Position numbers and translations under genes: made by a program
Notes under the pieces: model-generated
Seen by the model: only the letters and a program-made list of their open reading frames with translations
The model's database searches: none
Told to the model about the DNA's origin: nothing
Part shown: positions 48,201 to 59,237 of the stretch, one piece after another
How positions within the stretch are numbered: the stretch's first letter is position 1
How the letters are laid out: every line of letters begins with the position of its first letter
Assembly (NCBI GenBank): GCA_019916065.1
Contig: CM034234.1
Span: forward strand, 12,382,520 to 12,446,519
Direction of reading: 5' to 3'
From: Vitellaria paradoxa
Lineage: Eukaryota > Streptophyta > Magnoliopsida > Ericales > Sapotaceae
DNA length: 64,000 nucleotides

Positions 48201-51200
48201 TGAAAAGCACACTGCCTTAATAAACTTAAAAAAGAAAACAAAGAAATATATTTTACTTTTAAAAGAAAGGACAACCAACTAAAAAGCCATGTCCATAAAG
48301 AGGAAAGCAAACAAACCGGGTACTTCTTAGCAAAATAGATAAGATTCTCCAATGATATAAAACCGCCACCCCTGAAAATAGTATTTAATAAAATTAAAGA
48401 TTGACATAAATAATAACTCTATGTAAACCAGCATCGACTTCACCAACCTGAAATCTGTTGAAGGATCAGATCCTTGCCAACCCATGTCCTTCCAAAGCTC
48501 TGATTTAAGAGGTGGGAGTTCCCTTTCAGGATAAGCTAATCTCCATAGTTGTTTAAGTGCATCCTGCAACCGAAAATTCATGTCTGGTTACAATTTGAAA
48601 TAGGGAATTTTTCTTAACCCTTTGAGAATAATCAAAAGGAAAAATGTCAGATGTTCAAGTGGAACAAGAAAACGTGACTAAATTGGTCAAAGTTACTATT
48701 TAGGATACATCTATTATGAATCCTATTGGTGAGTATAAGTACAATGAATACTTGACGCATACCAGACATATGCAAACCAATAAAATTTTGTAAAGCAAAT
48801 TATGTCAGCGTGCGCATGAACCCAGTTGGCTAAAAGAACAAATCTAGGTTGAGTCAGCTATGCTCCCACAACACCTGCGCACTTCTTTATCACACAATTT
48901 TCCATATTTTCTTCCCTTTCAAAGATGAATAAGTAAAAATCAAGCCCTGCCAGACAAACAATTTTGATACTGCCACGTCCTGCCACTTTCGCTCACGCAG
49001 GACATTAAGAACATGAATTTGGACACCAGCATAGCATGGTTCAAGAACTACCTAGGGTGTTCTGAATTTTGCTATGGTGTTCCAGAAGGTCCTAGAATGT
49101 TCCGGAGTTCTAGAAGGTTCTGGATTTTCTAGTTCAGTTTGGAATTTTCCAGAAGCCATTACAGTGCTTCAGATTTCTCTAAGAATAATCTAGAATCTAG
49201 TGGAATTTCTAAAAAGTGTCTTATAGAGAGAACTGCCCCGTGGATGACGAACATGTGAATGGCAACAATTATTCCAGATGGCATTAAAGTAGATTAGTAC
49301 TTTGTCCCTTAAATTATATCAAATAACTTTAAATCACAACAGATTATCACGGTAAATTTTGAATTTTAAAAACAAGTTATGGGGAAGGATACCGTGCGAA
49401 TCAACATCGCAAATGACTTCCTTTCTCAGGTGCATATTAAAGAACTGCTAGAACAGCTGGAGTACTGTGCTAAGCGTATATGTCCAGAAGAACAACTAGA
49501 GTACATGCCAACCTACATAAACTTTTCTTATCTTACAATTGAATTATTCGAGTGGATGTTACAAAACATTTGTTGTCATGTCAAACCAGACCAACCAATA
49601 AGCATTACAATAGAAGACCCTTCACGTACTGGGAAGACCCAATGGGCTCATACTATTGTGAACCACAATTACTTCAGTGGATGGATGGACTTTAGCACCT
49701 ACTCTAACGATGCTAGATACAACATCATAGACAACATCCAATTCAAGCACTGAATCCACATTAAAGACTTACTAGGCAGTCAACACAACTACACTGTAAA
49801 CGTCAAATATGACAAACCCAGGCAAATACGATTATACGAGACGATATTCCAACAATTGCATCATATAACCCCGATCAATCATGGTTGTCTCAATTTAGCA
49901 GTTTCTCATATTGGTTTTATTGTAATGCTATTTATGTAAAACTAGAGAGCAGCCACTTTTAATTATAAGGATGCCCTTGGCATGAGCCTTATTCAATAAT
50001 GTAATTTTGCAATGGCAATGAATTTATAATAAAATAATAATTTTGAGAAACTGATCTTATTATTAATTTAAGTGCTAAAATACACACATGTTGTATGAGG
50101 CTTTCACACTAAATATGGGTGGTATAGTAGCCCCTAGTAATATAATAGCATTCTAAGACATGTTCTCATATACACCACTGCTTTCGTCCTTGTACTTTGC
50201 TATACCATACTTGCGCAGGTTCTTATAGTGCAATCAAAAATAGCCTCGCACAGTGCACCTTTGGTACTTACTGCTCCCATGGACACTCAAAGTTGCACCT
50301 AACGTAACACTTTGTAATGACTCAGGTTTTGCCATTGAACAAGAGCTGACGGCGGCTCAAACTCTTATATGATAAAGATATCCATTAATTTCAGCACATC
50401 CGCACTGCCACCGGATTTTTGATCCAATACAATCTACAAACACACTGATGTGGGCGTATCAAGCTCCATAGTAAGCGGCAATATCTTACTCTTCAAACAA
50501 ATCTTGAGTCATTTGAATTGCATCACCTATGCATTAGTTGCCAGTGAATCTAGCACCGATTCCAATTATATGAATAAAAACCCCTCCATAGGGGCATGTC
50601 AGGCGCATGCCCAGTGTAAATATTCAGGTCCTTAAGTTGTCGACAATTGATGTACAACGGACGAGGTGGCGAAGGAAATGCCCGATAATAACAAGTGCGC
50701 TTCAAGTTCCTGTAGTAGGAATTCCACTCTTCTTAGACTATCTCCAGGTAATCTGAGGTTGTATTGACATCCTGGAGCAAATCTAAGATATCCAACAATT
50801 TAATAGACCATTGGCGAAGAAACGAACGATTGACAAATTTATTAACTAATGATTGATCCATAAAGATGCAGACAAAGGAGGACACCCATATAAATAGGCC
50901 CAGAAGTGCAGTACCAATCATTAGGTGGGCCATCGTCAATTATAAAATATGATGAATAAATGTCACGTATGCCAACAAGTGGAGTCTAGTTTAGTTTGCA
51001 AACTCAACAAATCATTTTATGGCCTAAGACAATCTCCTCCGGTATGATTTAGTAGATATAACACTACGGCTATGTAGTTTGGTCTGACTTGATGTAGAGT
51101 TGATTATTTTGTATTCTATCATCACTCCACACAAGGAAGGATATTGCTCCTAGTGTAGATAGATGACATTGTCATCATAGGAGATTATAAACAAGGTATC

Positions 51201-54200
51201 ACTTATTTGAAGTTGTTCTTAAAGTTCAGAACTAAAGACTTGGGACCACTGAAGTATTTTACTGGATATTAAGGTAGCCCAATCACGAAAAGGGGTTGGT
51301 ATCTCACAAATGAAGTATGTTCTAGACAAGTATGCTAGGTTCTAAACCTATAGACTCTTCAATGGATCCCAATATGAAACTAGTCGTAAATGATGGTAAC
51401 TTATTGGAGAATTCCAATTAATACAGAAGATTGGTTGGAAAGTTGAAATACTTAACATTTACGAGGTCAGATATTTCATTCCCTATGAGTGTGATTAGTC
51501 AATTTCTAAAATCAACTCATATTAGTCACTGAGTTACTAATGTCCGAATCATAAAATAAGGAAGCACCTATAAGGAGCTTGTTATATGAGAATAATGGAC
51601 ATATTTTAACACATGGATATATAGATGAAGATTGGGCAGGATCTTCATCAGACAAACACTCCACTACTGGTTATTGCATCTTCGTTATAATATGGTATCA
51701 TGGAAGAATAAGAAACAGACAATGGTAACAAGATCGAGTGCAAAATTAGCATAGAGAGCTATGGCTCAAATATTATGTGAGTTAATTTGGATACAAAATA
51801 TATTGAAAGAATTAGAAGTTCAACACTCAAAGCCTATAGACATGTGATAATCAGGTTATACTACATATTTCCTCCAATTCAGTATCCCATGAAAGGACTA
51901 AGCACATTGAGGTGGACAATCACTTTGTCAAAAAGAAGATCCTACAAAACACCATTAAGACTAATTCTAAAGACCTACTCACTGGTTTGTTTACTACAAC
52001 CCTTGGAGGATCTAGAGTTGGATATATTTATACCAAGCTTAAACGTATATACACTCCAACTTGGGGGGGAGTTAGAATTGTAAATATTGTAAGCCTATCT
52101 TCTCCTAGTATAGGAGATTTGATTAGGGATTGATTAGTTGATTCCTAGTTTGTACAAACTCATGCATATAAATATATGTTGAGACAATCCTAGTTGTGCT
52201 GAGCTATTCCATTCATTCTCAATCACTACAGCGGCAAATATCAAGAAGCAAAGCCAAAATTTACATTAAGAAGCTAAAGAATGGATAGACCTACTTGATG
52301 CTCCACAAGAGAACCGTCAAAGGGAACTTGAAGCCTTTGTTGTAGTCCTTTGAGCCTTGCTTCCTAAAAACATTAAAAAAAAAAAAAAGACATCAGCAAG
52401 AAGAAATTGAAAAAAAAAAAAAAAATTGAACGCATTTTAATCAAATATAAACAGATAACACATAAATTTAAGAGAAGAACACCTGAAGGGAGCGGTCACA
52501 ACTTCCCCCAACAAGATTTTAAACCACCAATAAATTAAGCACGTGAAAAACAATTATACTACTTTCCCCCATATTAATATTATGAACCCGGTCAATATAC
52601 AAGAACAGAAGTGGAAAAGCGAAAGCGAGATACAACAATGCATCTATGCAGTAACTCAATTTACAAAACTAATCTCTATTGAAGCCTAAACTCCTAGCTG
52701 AGCTATAAGGCCTTAGCCATAATCAATAAAATGTCAAAAGTCAACTTGCATTAAACTGCTTTGTGCCAATCGAATTTCCACTTATAAGTTGCCTAATAGT
52801 CACTATCCCCAAATTTTATTAAACTACCATACAGTGCCAGCTGATGTAACAAATATAACTTATGTATGGGCTAACTGCTCCAGTGTCCCCCTCTCCACAA
52901 TGCTTGTTTTCACAAGGTTACATTGCTTGTGAACATATCAAGCATTAATTTCATTTCCAATAAAACAAAATCAAGTAACAGTTTTGCAGTAAACTGAAAC
53001 ATCTAAATCTAAATCTTTATGATTACCTGTAAAGGGCTAAGTGATGGTACAAGCAGATTCTTGTTTTGTCCAGTTTGAGTGGCAAAATTAAATGGAAGAA
53101 GTCGTCCAATGAGTGTTCCAGATCCAACTACAATATTTGCTACAAAATCAAGATGAAATTGTCAATCCATACAATTGAAGGTCTTCAACTATGAAGCACT
53201 CACATACAGACACAAATATGACAAAATATAGACATGCCAACACACCAACTTTAAAAATTAAAAAAAAAAAAAAACAAAAGACAAAACAAAACCAAACAAA
53301 AACAGAAATGACAAGGCAAGACACAGGAAAAAGTTATAATTCTATTTTATATATAATTGTATATCTCATCTAAGCATACAATTATAGAAACCCACTCTAG
53401 CATAGACACAAATATTTTTCACTTTCGAATCCATGTGTTCTATACACTAAAAATATAATATAGCACCAGAGTGCCATGGTAGAATTCAAGGGCCCTTGAA
53501 ATAATTAATATAGAAAAAATGGAAGCTGCTCAACTAATAAAATTTAATATCAGTGTATACCCTATCTTAGAATGCCAACAGAGCTAATGGATGTGGCCCA
53601 CTTATAGTTGTCAAAAGCAATTCCCGATTGTAATCTTATGATTCGAGTCAATACGCCGTGTAATCGATATAAATCTTACCTCTAAATCAAATGGATGACA
53701 AATCGTGGTGAATCGAACTGAATTTATCTGATCCATAGATAATTTTACAATACTTGCGATGGAAGCGGATCTAGATATGGGTCGAAGCATTCGGATCCAA
53801 TTCGCAAAAAATCTATTTGGACTTTTTTTTTTTTTAAATGAAGTTACAAAGCCTCATAATGGACAAAGAATTCTGCAATACTTCCAAAATCATCTTCACA
53901 AAAGTCGTTTTGAACTTTTGGTGTCCCATATTTTTTGAAGATCTCATAAGCAACTAAAACACTCTTAAAATCTTTGTAAATATAAGATTCAAACTCATAT
54001 TTCTAACCATATTTGGGAGGACCTCACACCCCTCAAAATTTCAAAGTTTACTTGTGTAGGTGAAGTCTGTCCCTGTAGTTTCATATTGTTAAAAGTTGGC
54101 TACCTTAAACTTTTATCCTTTCATTAGTTTCATACTGTTAAAAGTTGGCTCCCCTAAAATTTAATCCTTATCATTAAGGTGCCCAGCTAAACATTATTTC

Positions 54201-55121
54201 TTTTTTGCCCTTTTTACAAATAATCTCTCATGGACTTATTAGCCTAACTCTACCCTATCTTTTGTTTCATTTCTTCTGGAACAATCACAAATACGGCCAT
54301 AAGGCTAAATTTTTTCCATTTAGACATTGTGATCATATTAAATTATTAACTTCCAAACACAATAATGTTCATTATTCAATATTTTATAGATTTTTAATAT
54401 ATAAACATTATCTTTCTATCATTTTCTTATTTTCTAACCAAATCTTATGATTCACGATTCTATACAATTCAAGATTCCCAAATCTAAGATTCCAATTCAC
54501 AATAGGAATATCAATATAACAACTATGAGCCTACTTTTCCATTTATAGGGTAAATTTGTTAATTTGTTAGCGAAGAATATTCAATATTTTCTAAATTTTT
54601 AATATATAAACATTATCTTTCTCCCATTTTCTGATTTTTTTACCAAATCTAAGATTCCAATTCACGATAGGAATCTCAATTTAACAACTATGAGCCTACT
54701 TTTCCATTTGTAGGGTAAAATTATTAATTTGTTGCGAGGAAACTGTCATACAATCACATACCTAGCCATTGTGCCCACTGTGCAATTAATTGGGAAAATA
54801 AAAGTGTCCAATGCAGGTGTTCCTTCTTTCGTTCATCATCCCAAATATCTGCAATTGTGTATCCCTATAGTATGGATAGATATCAATCTAATAACACAGC
54901 ACATTTACTTAACCAAAAATCAAATAGAAATATAGAAGGGTAAAAAGAAGGAGCAAACAAAACAAAAAAAGAAAACTAACCTCTGAGAGCCTGTCATCAT
55001 GTTCATAATTCCCAAGTAAAGGTTCATTCAGACCTTCCATCCCTGATGTCTCCAAATGTTCACGTCTTTTCCCATCAACATCCCCATGGTGGAGTCTTCT
55101 CCTCAAAGTTTGTGATGTCAT
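45279..55121 (-). CDS. ELMO/CED-12 domain-containing protein
   Basis: Nine coding exons on the minus strand give 320 aa: 55,121-54,981; 54,864-54,762; 53,139-53,027; 52,363-52,295; 48,563-48,448; 48,371-48,317; 46,423-46,303; 45,654-45,512; 45,380-45,279. All phases agree and introns are GT-AG. The N-terminus has an arginine-rich start and EPLLG. A Trp-rich segment (exon 2) precedes the ELMO domain, about residues 124-295, with WKDMGWQGSDPSTDF (166-180), RGGGFISLENLIYFAKK, EWEYPFAVAGINISFML and ASYMEFN. The tail is DLPAYTLLRR. Animal ELMO proteins act in GEF complexes for Rac and some ELMOD proteins are GAPs for Arf-like GTPases. The plant role is little known, so a small-GTPase link is inference. 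A noncoding first exon lies at about 57,256-57,460. The 3.9 kb fourth coding intron (48,564-52,294) carries viral and copia remnants. Confidence 0.93.
46424..48316 (-). other. ELMO gene intron between coding exons 6 and 7
   Basis: Ordinary AT-rich intron. A minus-strand frame at 47,317-47,096 and other short frames show no recognisable features. No mobile element was identified. Confidence 0.45.
49040..49154. promoter_or_regulatory. Cluster of heat-shock-element-like motifs
   Basis: Two perfect three-unit arrangements of alternating GAA/TTC occur: TTC-TA-GAA-GG-TTC at 49,108-49,120 and GAA-TT-TTC-CA-GAA at 49,142-49,154. Two-unit motifs lie at 49,040-49,047 and 49,095-49,102. GAA/TTC repeats at five-base spacing are the binding pattern of heat-shock factors. 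The cluster lies deep in an ELMO intron and may be incidental to a degenerate TTC/GAA repeat. Confidence 0.45.
49379..49951 (+). pseudogene. Endogenous geminivirus-like Rep relic (helicase half)
   Basis: An open frame of 124 codons (49,379-49,753) carries the hallmarks of the C-terminal superfamily 3 helicase half of geminiviral Rep. These are a Walker A-like PSRTGKTQWA (residues 81-90; the expected first Gly is Asp), HNYFSGWMDFSTYSN, and a Walker B-like YNIIDNI (the second Asp replaced by Asn). The frame is broken by TGA at 49,751-49,753. Homology continues through KYDKPRQI, then after a frame change near 49,835-49,850 through IPTIASYNPD to about 49,951. The N-terminal HUH nickase half with its three rolling-circle motifs was not found upstream. 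The relic lies in an ELMO intron, antisense to that gene. It is a non-functional fossil. Confidence 0.85.
50075..50735 (-). pseudogene. Endogenous geminivirus-like coat protein relic
   Basis: Read on the minus strand and convergent with the Rep relic, this region translates in shifting frames into pieces following the order of geminiviral coat proteins. They are an Arg/Tyr/Pro-rich start (about 50,710-50,650), a middle with EFEPPSALV and YKVLR (about 50,370-50,300), and a C-terminal piece with YENMS (about 50,165) and NAIILLGAT ending at a stop (50,075-50,077). Several stops and frame changes interrupt it. The order and convergence match the conserved genome layout of geminiviruses, which supports the call more than any single piece does. 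Confidence 0.62.
50733..50939 (-). CDS. Small hydrophobic ORF in the position of a geminiviral movement protein
   Basis: A 68-aa frame with one strong hydrophobic segment near the N-terminus (about residues 4-27) and a polar, Asp-rich tail. In geminiviruses a small virion-sense movement-type protein precedes and overlaps the coat-protein gene; this frame sits just there. Sequence similarity is too weak for a call on its own. It is most likely a fossil and not expressed. Confidence 0.35.
   Translation of the reverse strand: MTMAHLMIGTALLGLFIWVSSFVCIFMDQSLVNKFVNRSFLRQWSIKLLDILDLLQDVNTTSDYLEIV
50994..52210 (+). mobile_element. Truncated Ty1/copia retrotransposon (3' part)
   Basis: Frames with several stops and shifts match the C-terminal half of copia pol. 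Reverse transcriptase pieces include VCKLNKSFYGLRQS at the start and IDDIVIIG near 51,157 (a stop codon in place of Val/Tyr just before). The RNase H region continues to about 51,850 (TRSDISF, WKNKKQTMVTRSSAKLA). A polypurine-like CTTGGGGGGGAG (about 52,060) is followed by a partial 3' LTR to about 52,210. It lies antisense in the ELMO intron, directly beside the geminiviral relic. The 5' part is missing. Confidence 0.8.
53140..54761. other. ELMO intron with diverged direct repeats
   Basis: A segment at about 54,370-54,560 (AATATATAAACATTATCTTT ... ACTATGAGCCTACTTTTCC) is repeated at about 54,580-54,730 with an internal deletion of about 40 bp. An unassigned repeat-like stretch lies at 53,610-53,830. 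An A-rich stretch is at 53,260-53,300. No gene seen. Confidence 0.5.
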
Positions 55122-55919
55122 GATTTAAAACTAGTAGATTAGCCTGTATAATTAATGAATCATGCACAAGAACATAAATATGAATTAAAAAAAAAAAAAA
55201 CAGTTAACTACACTGAAGGACTCGGTAATAAATTTCAGCTCTATGCATCTAAAAACAAATCACAGTAACTTGAAGTTGTCTCCCATCTTTGAAATGCATC
55301 CGCTTCACAATGTTCACATTTATCATGATGCATCGATCTTTTCACTAAAGTTTCAATTATTATACAAGGGTACAGCAAACATTTAACATGCAATTCAACA
55401 AAATTTTACCATATAGAATATATTTCCTCTCTATCACCAACAAAAAAAACTTCCAATAATATGAGGCTTTGTATCATCCTATGTTCCCTTTCTATAATCA
55501 TCCAATCCTCAAATTTGGGTATGTTGTTATCTTATCATTAAAAATCTGGGTAAATTACACCGACTACCCTTGGATTTGATAAGAATGAATAAAGAAAGCA
55601 TATGTTGTCATTTTACTATTAAAAATTTGGGTAAAGGTGAATGTTATAATTTTACCACTACATCCTAACATACGTATACAATTTGCTATCTTATTCTTCA
55701 TTTAAGGGTTAAATATAGTATTTTAAACAATTCATTAATTAACTTCTCGTTTTCTTCATATCCGTCCAACTCTAGGCTGATGGGGCTATGTTTTCTTCCC
55801 ATTTCTCTTCTTTTCTCTCCTCATAAAACTCGCGAACAAAAGAGAGATTATTATTTCCTTTCTTTTGTCTTCGTTTTCTTTCCATTTCTTCCCATCCAAA
55901 CGGGGTTTAAAAGAAAATG

Positions 55920-56500
55920 CAAGTCTTCTAGGAACTCCCATAGTCCCATATAATGACAAAGACTCCCACCTTCAACACATTATATGCCATAAAAAAAGAA
56001 AACATAAGCATATCTCGCAATGATGCGCCTTCCAAAATAACATAAAAGAAAATACAAGCCATCAGGGAACACCCATAGTCCCTTATAGTGATAGTAACTC
56101 CCAGCTTCAACACATTATAAACCATAAAAAATAGAACATAAAGCATATCTCACTGTGCTGTAGAAGGCACCAAGTCCAAATTTTTGAAATTCCATAATTC
56201 ACAAACAAGGAATAATTCAAAATTAGATTAACTCCAGATTCAACACATTATATGCCATAAAAAAAATATAACATAAAGCATATCTCACGATGTTGTAGAA
56301 GGCACCATGCCCAAATTTTTGAAATTCCATAATCCACAAACAGGGAATAACTGAAAATTAGATTAATTCCAGCTTCAACACATTATATGCCATAAAAAAT
56401 AAAACATAAAGCTTATCTCGCAGTGCGTTTGAAATTCAACAGTTCACAAACAGGGAATAACTCAAAACCAGATTAATTCTCATAGAGAAAGAGTTCAAGT
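55920..56500 (-). repeat. ~134-bp tandem repeat, about four copies, in the ELMO 5'UTR intron
   Basis: TTCAACACATTATATGCCAT-type anchors occur at 55,971, 56,106, 56,239 and 56,374, spaced 133-135 bp. Units share CATAAAGCATATCTC and TTGAAATTCCATAATTCACA. The array lies in the 2.1-kb intron ahead of the start codon (55,144-57,255). Confidence 0.85.
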
Positions 56501-57255
56501 TATAATGTCAATCAAATGATAATGTTAATTTCATCTGCATCACTCTAACATTATCATCTGCATCACTCTCACATTCCACCTCATATGTCCCTTGAATGTT
56601 ACAAAAGAACAATAAAACAAATCAACTAAACTTCACCTTCAATAAGTTCTGACATTGAACAATAAATAAGTTCTAATGTTCAGAGGGCAAAGGAGGTGTT
56701 ACAACAATCAGCAGCTAAATCACAAATTACATCCCATAACAAACTTATTAACACTAGAGATTGTCTAAGGCACTCTATGCCATGCAAGGGATTTTCACAA
56801 CAGAAATTAGGTGCTAACGCATCTAACGTTTAGACAAGCATCTACAATAAACACCCTAAAGTTAAAGAGTCCCTGAAATTACACATAATGCAAAGAACAA
56901 GCCAATTCAGTAATTGAATGTAGATTATAGCAAATTATTACCATAAAATAACTCAAATTGCATATGTAATTACAAACAGAACAGTCAAGAGAAGCATTGA
57001 AATTACAGTATTTGAATGACACGAGCAATTGTAGAGCACCACAAGTACACGAATGATTTTGCAGAGCTATAGCAACATGTAATTCTTCCTATTATTTCTT
57101 CCTATATGCTTATAAATTATATCCATTATTCAAAGAGCAACACAAAATGGCAACCAAAAAAAACCCAACTATTTGATCCAATTTTTCGTTTATTCTTCAT
57201 GTACAGAATAAAAAGAAGCAAAGAAAACTGAAGTCCGAGAACATTAGGCGCTTAC

Positions 57256-57460
57256 AAACCAAAGAGAATACACAAAGGTGTCTTTGAGGAGATCGACGAG
57301 AGGCTTCGAATCTGTGTCGGATCCTAACAAAGGAAAAAGCTAGAGAGAGAGAGAGAGAGATCAAGAAGGTTCACCTACTTCAATAAACCCTCCCCCGCCC
57401 TCTCCCCGATGGGCGACCAGCACAACACCCTTTCCCAATTCAACCAGTTTCGAAAGCGAT
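57256..57460 (-). promoter_or_regulatory. ELMO gene 5'UTR exon and core promoter
   Basis: On the minus strand a GC-richer leader with a CT microsatellite (complement of 57,341-57,360) ends at donor GGTTT|GTAAGC (exon end 57,256). The matching acceptor ATACAG ends at 55,144, 22 bases ahead of the start codon. The upstream boundary is approximate. Confidence 0.6.
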
Positions 57461-58030
57461 ACCTAACGTGGGTTCCTAATGGAGTCAACGTTATAGTTAT
57501 TAAGGTTACGTGCGTTATAATCTCTGAAATAAAATAGCGGTACAAACTTTGTCAAAATTAAAAATAGGTCCCGTTTGCAGCTCTAACTCAATTCAAAAAA
57601 TTATAAAAAATTACAATTTTTTTAAACTCTACAAAATTTCAACGGTTCTAAAAAAAAATTGTAAAAATTCATTGAAACAAACTATTATAATGCGTTCTAA
57701 CAAATTTTACCAAATTTTTTATAAAGTTAGATTAATATTTATACAAAAAAGTTTCACAACACTTCAAAAGTTTTCAAAATTCTCTCTTAAAATTTTACCA
57801 AATGTCATTTTATATAATTTTTAATAATTTTATATCAAATCAACCACAAGCATCTAACCATCATTTTAAAACAACTTTTTTTCTGGATTCAAGGGGACTA
57901 TAGTGAAAAAAATACTGTAATGACTGTAGTGAAAATTTTAGCCATTAGATTTCCTTTAAAAAAATCTAACGACCTTTATTTAATTTTAACTAAATTAATT
58001 TTTTAATTAAAAAACAAAAAGAAGAAAAAG
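57461..58030. promoter_or_regulatory. Shared upstream region between divergent ELMO and FRS-like genes
   Basis: About 570 bp separates the two leaders. The middle (57,560-57,860) is AT-rich and repeat-like, opening with CCCGTTTGCAGC as in other MITE-like ends. No clear TATA box was assigned to either side. Confidence 0.4.
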
Positions 58031-58198
58031 GAAAAACAAACACCCTGTCTCTCCATCTACTCGGTTTTCTCTCTCCCCGACCCTCTCTCATTCCGATTCT
58101 CTCTACACTTTACAGTTTCAGCACTGGCATTCACTTCGATTTTCTCTACGTTCCACAGTTCCGGCACCGGCATCCTTTACGCCTCCGTCACTTTTCAG
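58031..58198 (+). promoter_or_regulatory. Probable 5'UTR exon of the FRS-like gene
   Basis: Pyrimidine-rich leader ending at donor TTTTCAG|GTTAGT. It contains an imperfect ~43-bp tandem duplication (GATTCTCTCTACACTTTACAG, then GATTTTCTCTACGTTCCACAG). The next acceptor, GTGGGCAG, ends at 59,174. Confidence 0.5.
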
Positions 58199-58456
58199 GT
58201 TAGTTATTCTCTCACAACTTTTCCAGTCTACAATTACAAATTATCTGCTTACAACAAGTTCACTTGCAAGTTGGAATTTCTAGGTTTGAAATTTGGCCAA
58301 GACATTCAAATCATTCGATTGAAGACGAGCAAAGTTTTTAAAAGGGAAATTTGATGACCAAATATCAAACAAGCATCCAAATCAACGATTGCACAAATAC
58401 CAGCATCTGTAAAATTCCCCCTCCATCCTTGTAGCAATCTTACACACACACACGCA

Positions 58457-58459
<3 letters not shown>

Positions 58460-58528
<69 letters not shown>
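58460..58528. repeat. Long TA microsatellite
   Basis: An uninterrupted alternating TA run of about 68 bp follows a short CACACA/CACGCA stretch. It lies in the presumed 5'UTR intron of the FRS-like gene. Confidence 0.9.
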
Positions 58529-58529
<1 letters not shown>

Positions 58530-59237
58530 CTTTCCGTTAATAAAACCCAGATTTACCGATTCTATGCTACCAAACTTTGCTAAAACCCCTAAATTTTCTT
58601 GGTCTTGTTGAGATCGAACAAAAAATTTTCAAGCAGTTGTCATTCACTTGTTGAATGTCTTGAATTCTGGTACTTCTCAATCTCCTCTACAGTTCTTCCT
58701 GAAATTGGCTAAGAATCTAGAGATAAGAGAAGGAAAAAACAGTGGAAAGAGTAAACAACCTTTATTTTCGTAAGAATAACCGAGTAGTATTTGACATTGT
58801 CAATTTTCTCTCTTCAAAGCTCAGAATTACTCCATAACAAAAAGGAAAAAAAACAAAGCTTTCGTTTTGTAAAATCATCCTTGAAATGAATGCTTCACAA
58901 AATGGCCGTCCTCTCATCTCCCCCTTTTGTTTTTTTGGTCTGGCTTTGCTGTGCACGTGTACATTCATATAAATTGCTGTTTATTGAATTTTTTTAACAA
59001 TTTATGATTTAAATGTATATATAGCCTGGGATATCTATATATATATATATATATTTGAGAGACACCAATTGAGAATTTTCAAAACTTTGAAAGAAACTGA
59101 TTATATTTATTTTATATTATATCTTAAATTAGAAAAATAATATTTTTAATTTTGAATTTTACGATTGTGGGCAGATTTTTCAAGAGGACAACAAACCAAT
59201 CTCCAAACTTTCTCTTTCCTTGAGTCATTTTTTTGAT

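Noticed and set aside
49379..50939. Active or intact virus genome
   Set aside because: Internal stops and frame changes are present in both relics, the Rep nickase half is missing, Walker residues are altered, and no TAATATTAC origin was seen. It is a fossil.
51787..52133. Open frames of 98 and 73 aa
   Set aside because: They are chance open stretches in the decayed copia RNase H and 3' LTR region.
57549..57824. 91-aa plus frame in the shared upstream region
   Set aside because: Lys/Phe/Ile/Asn-rich translation of AT-rich repeat-like DNA; no conserved features.
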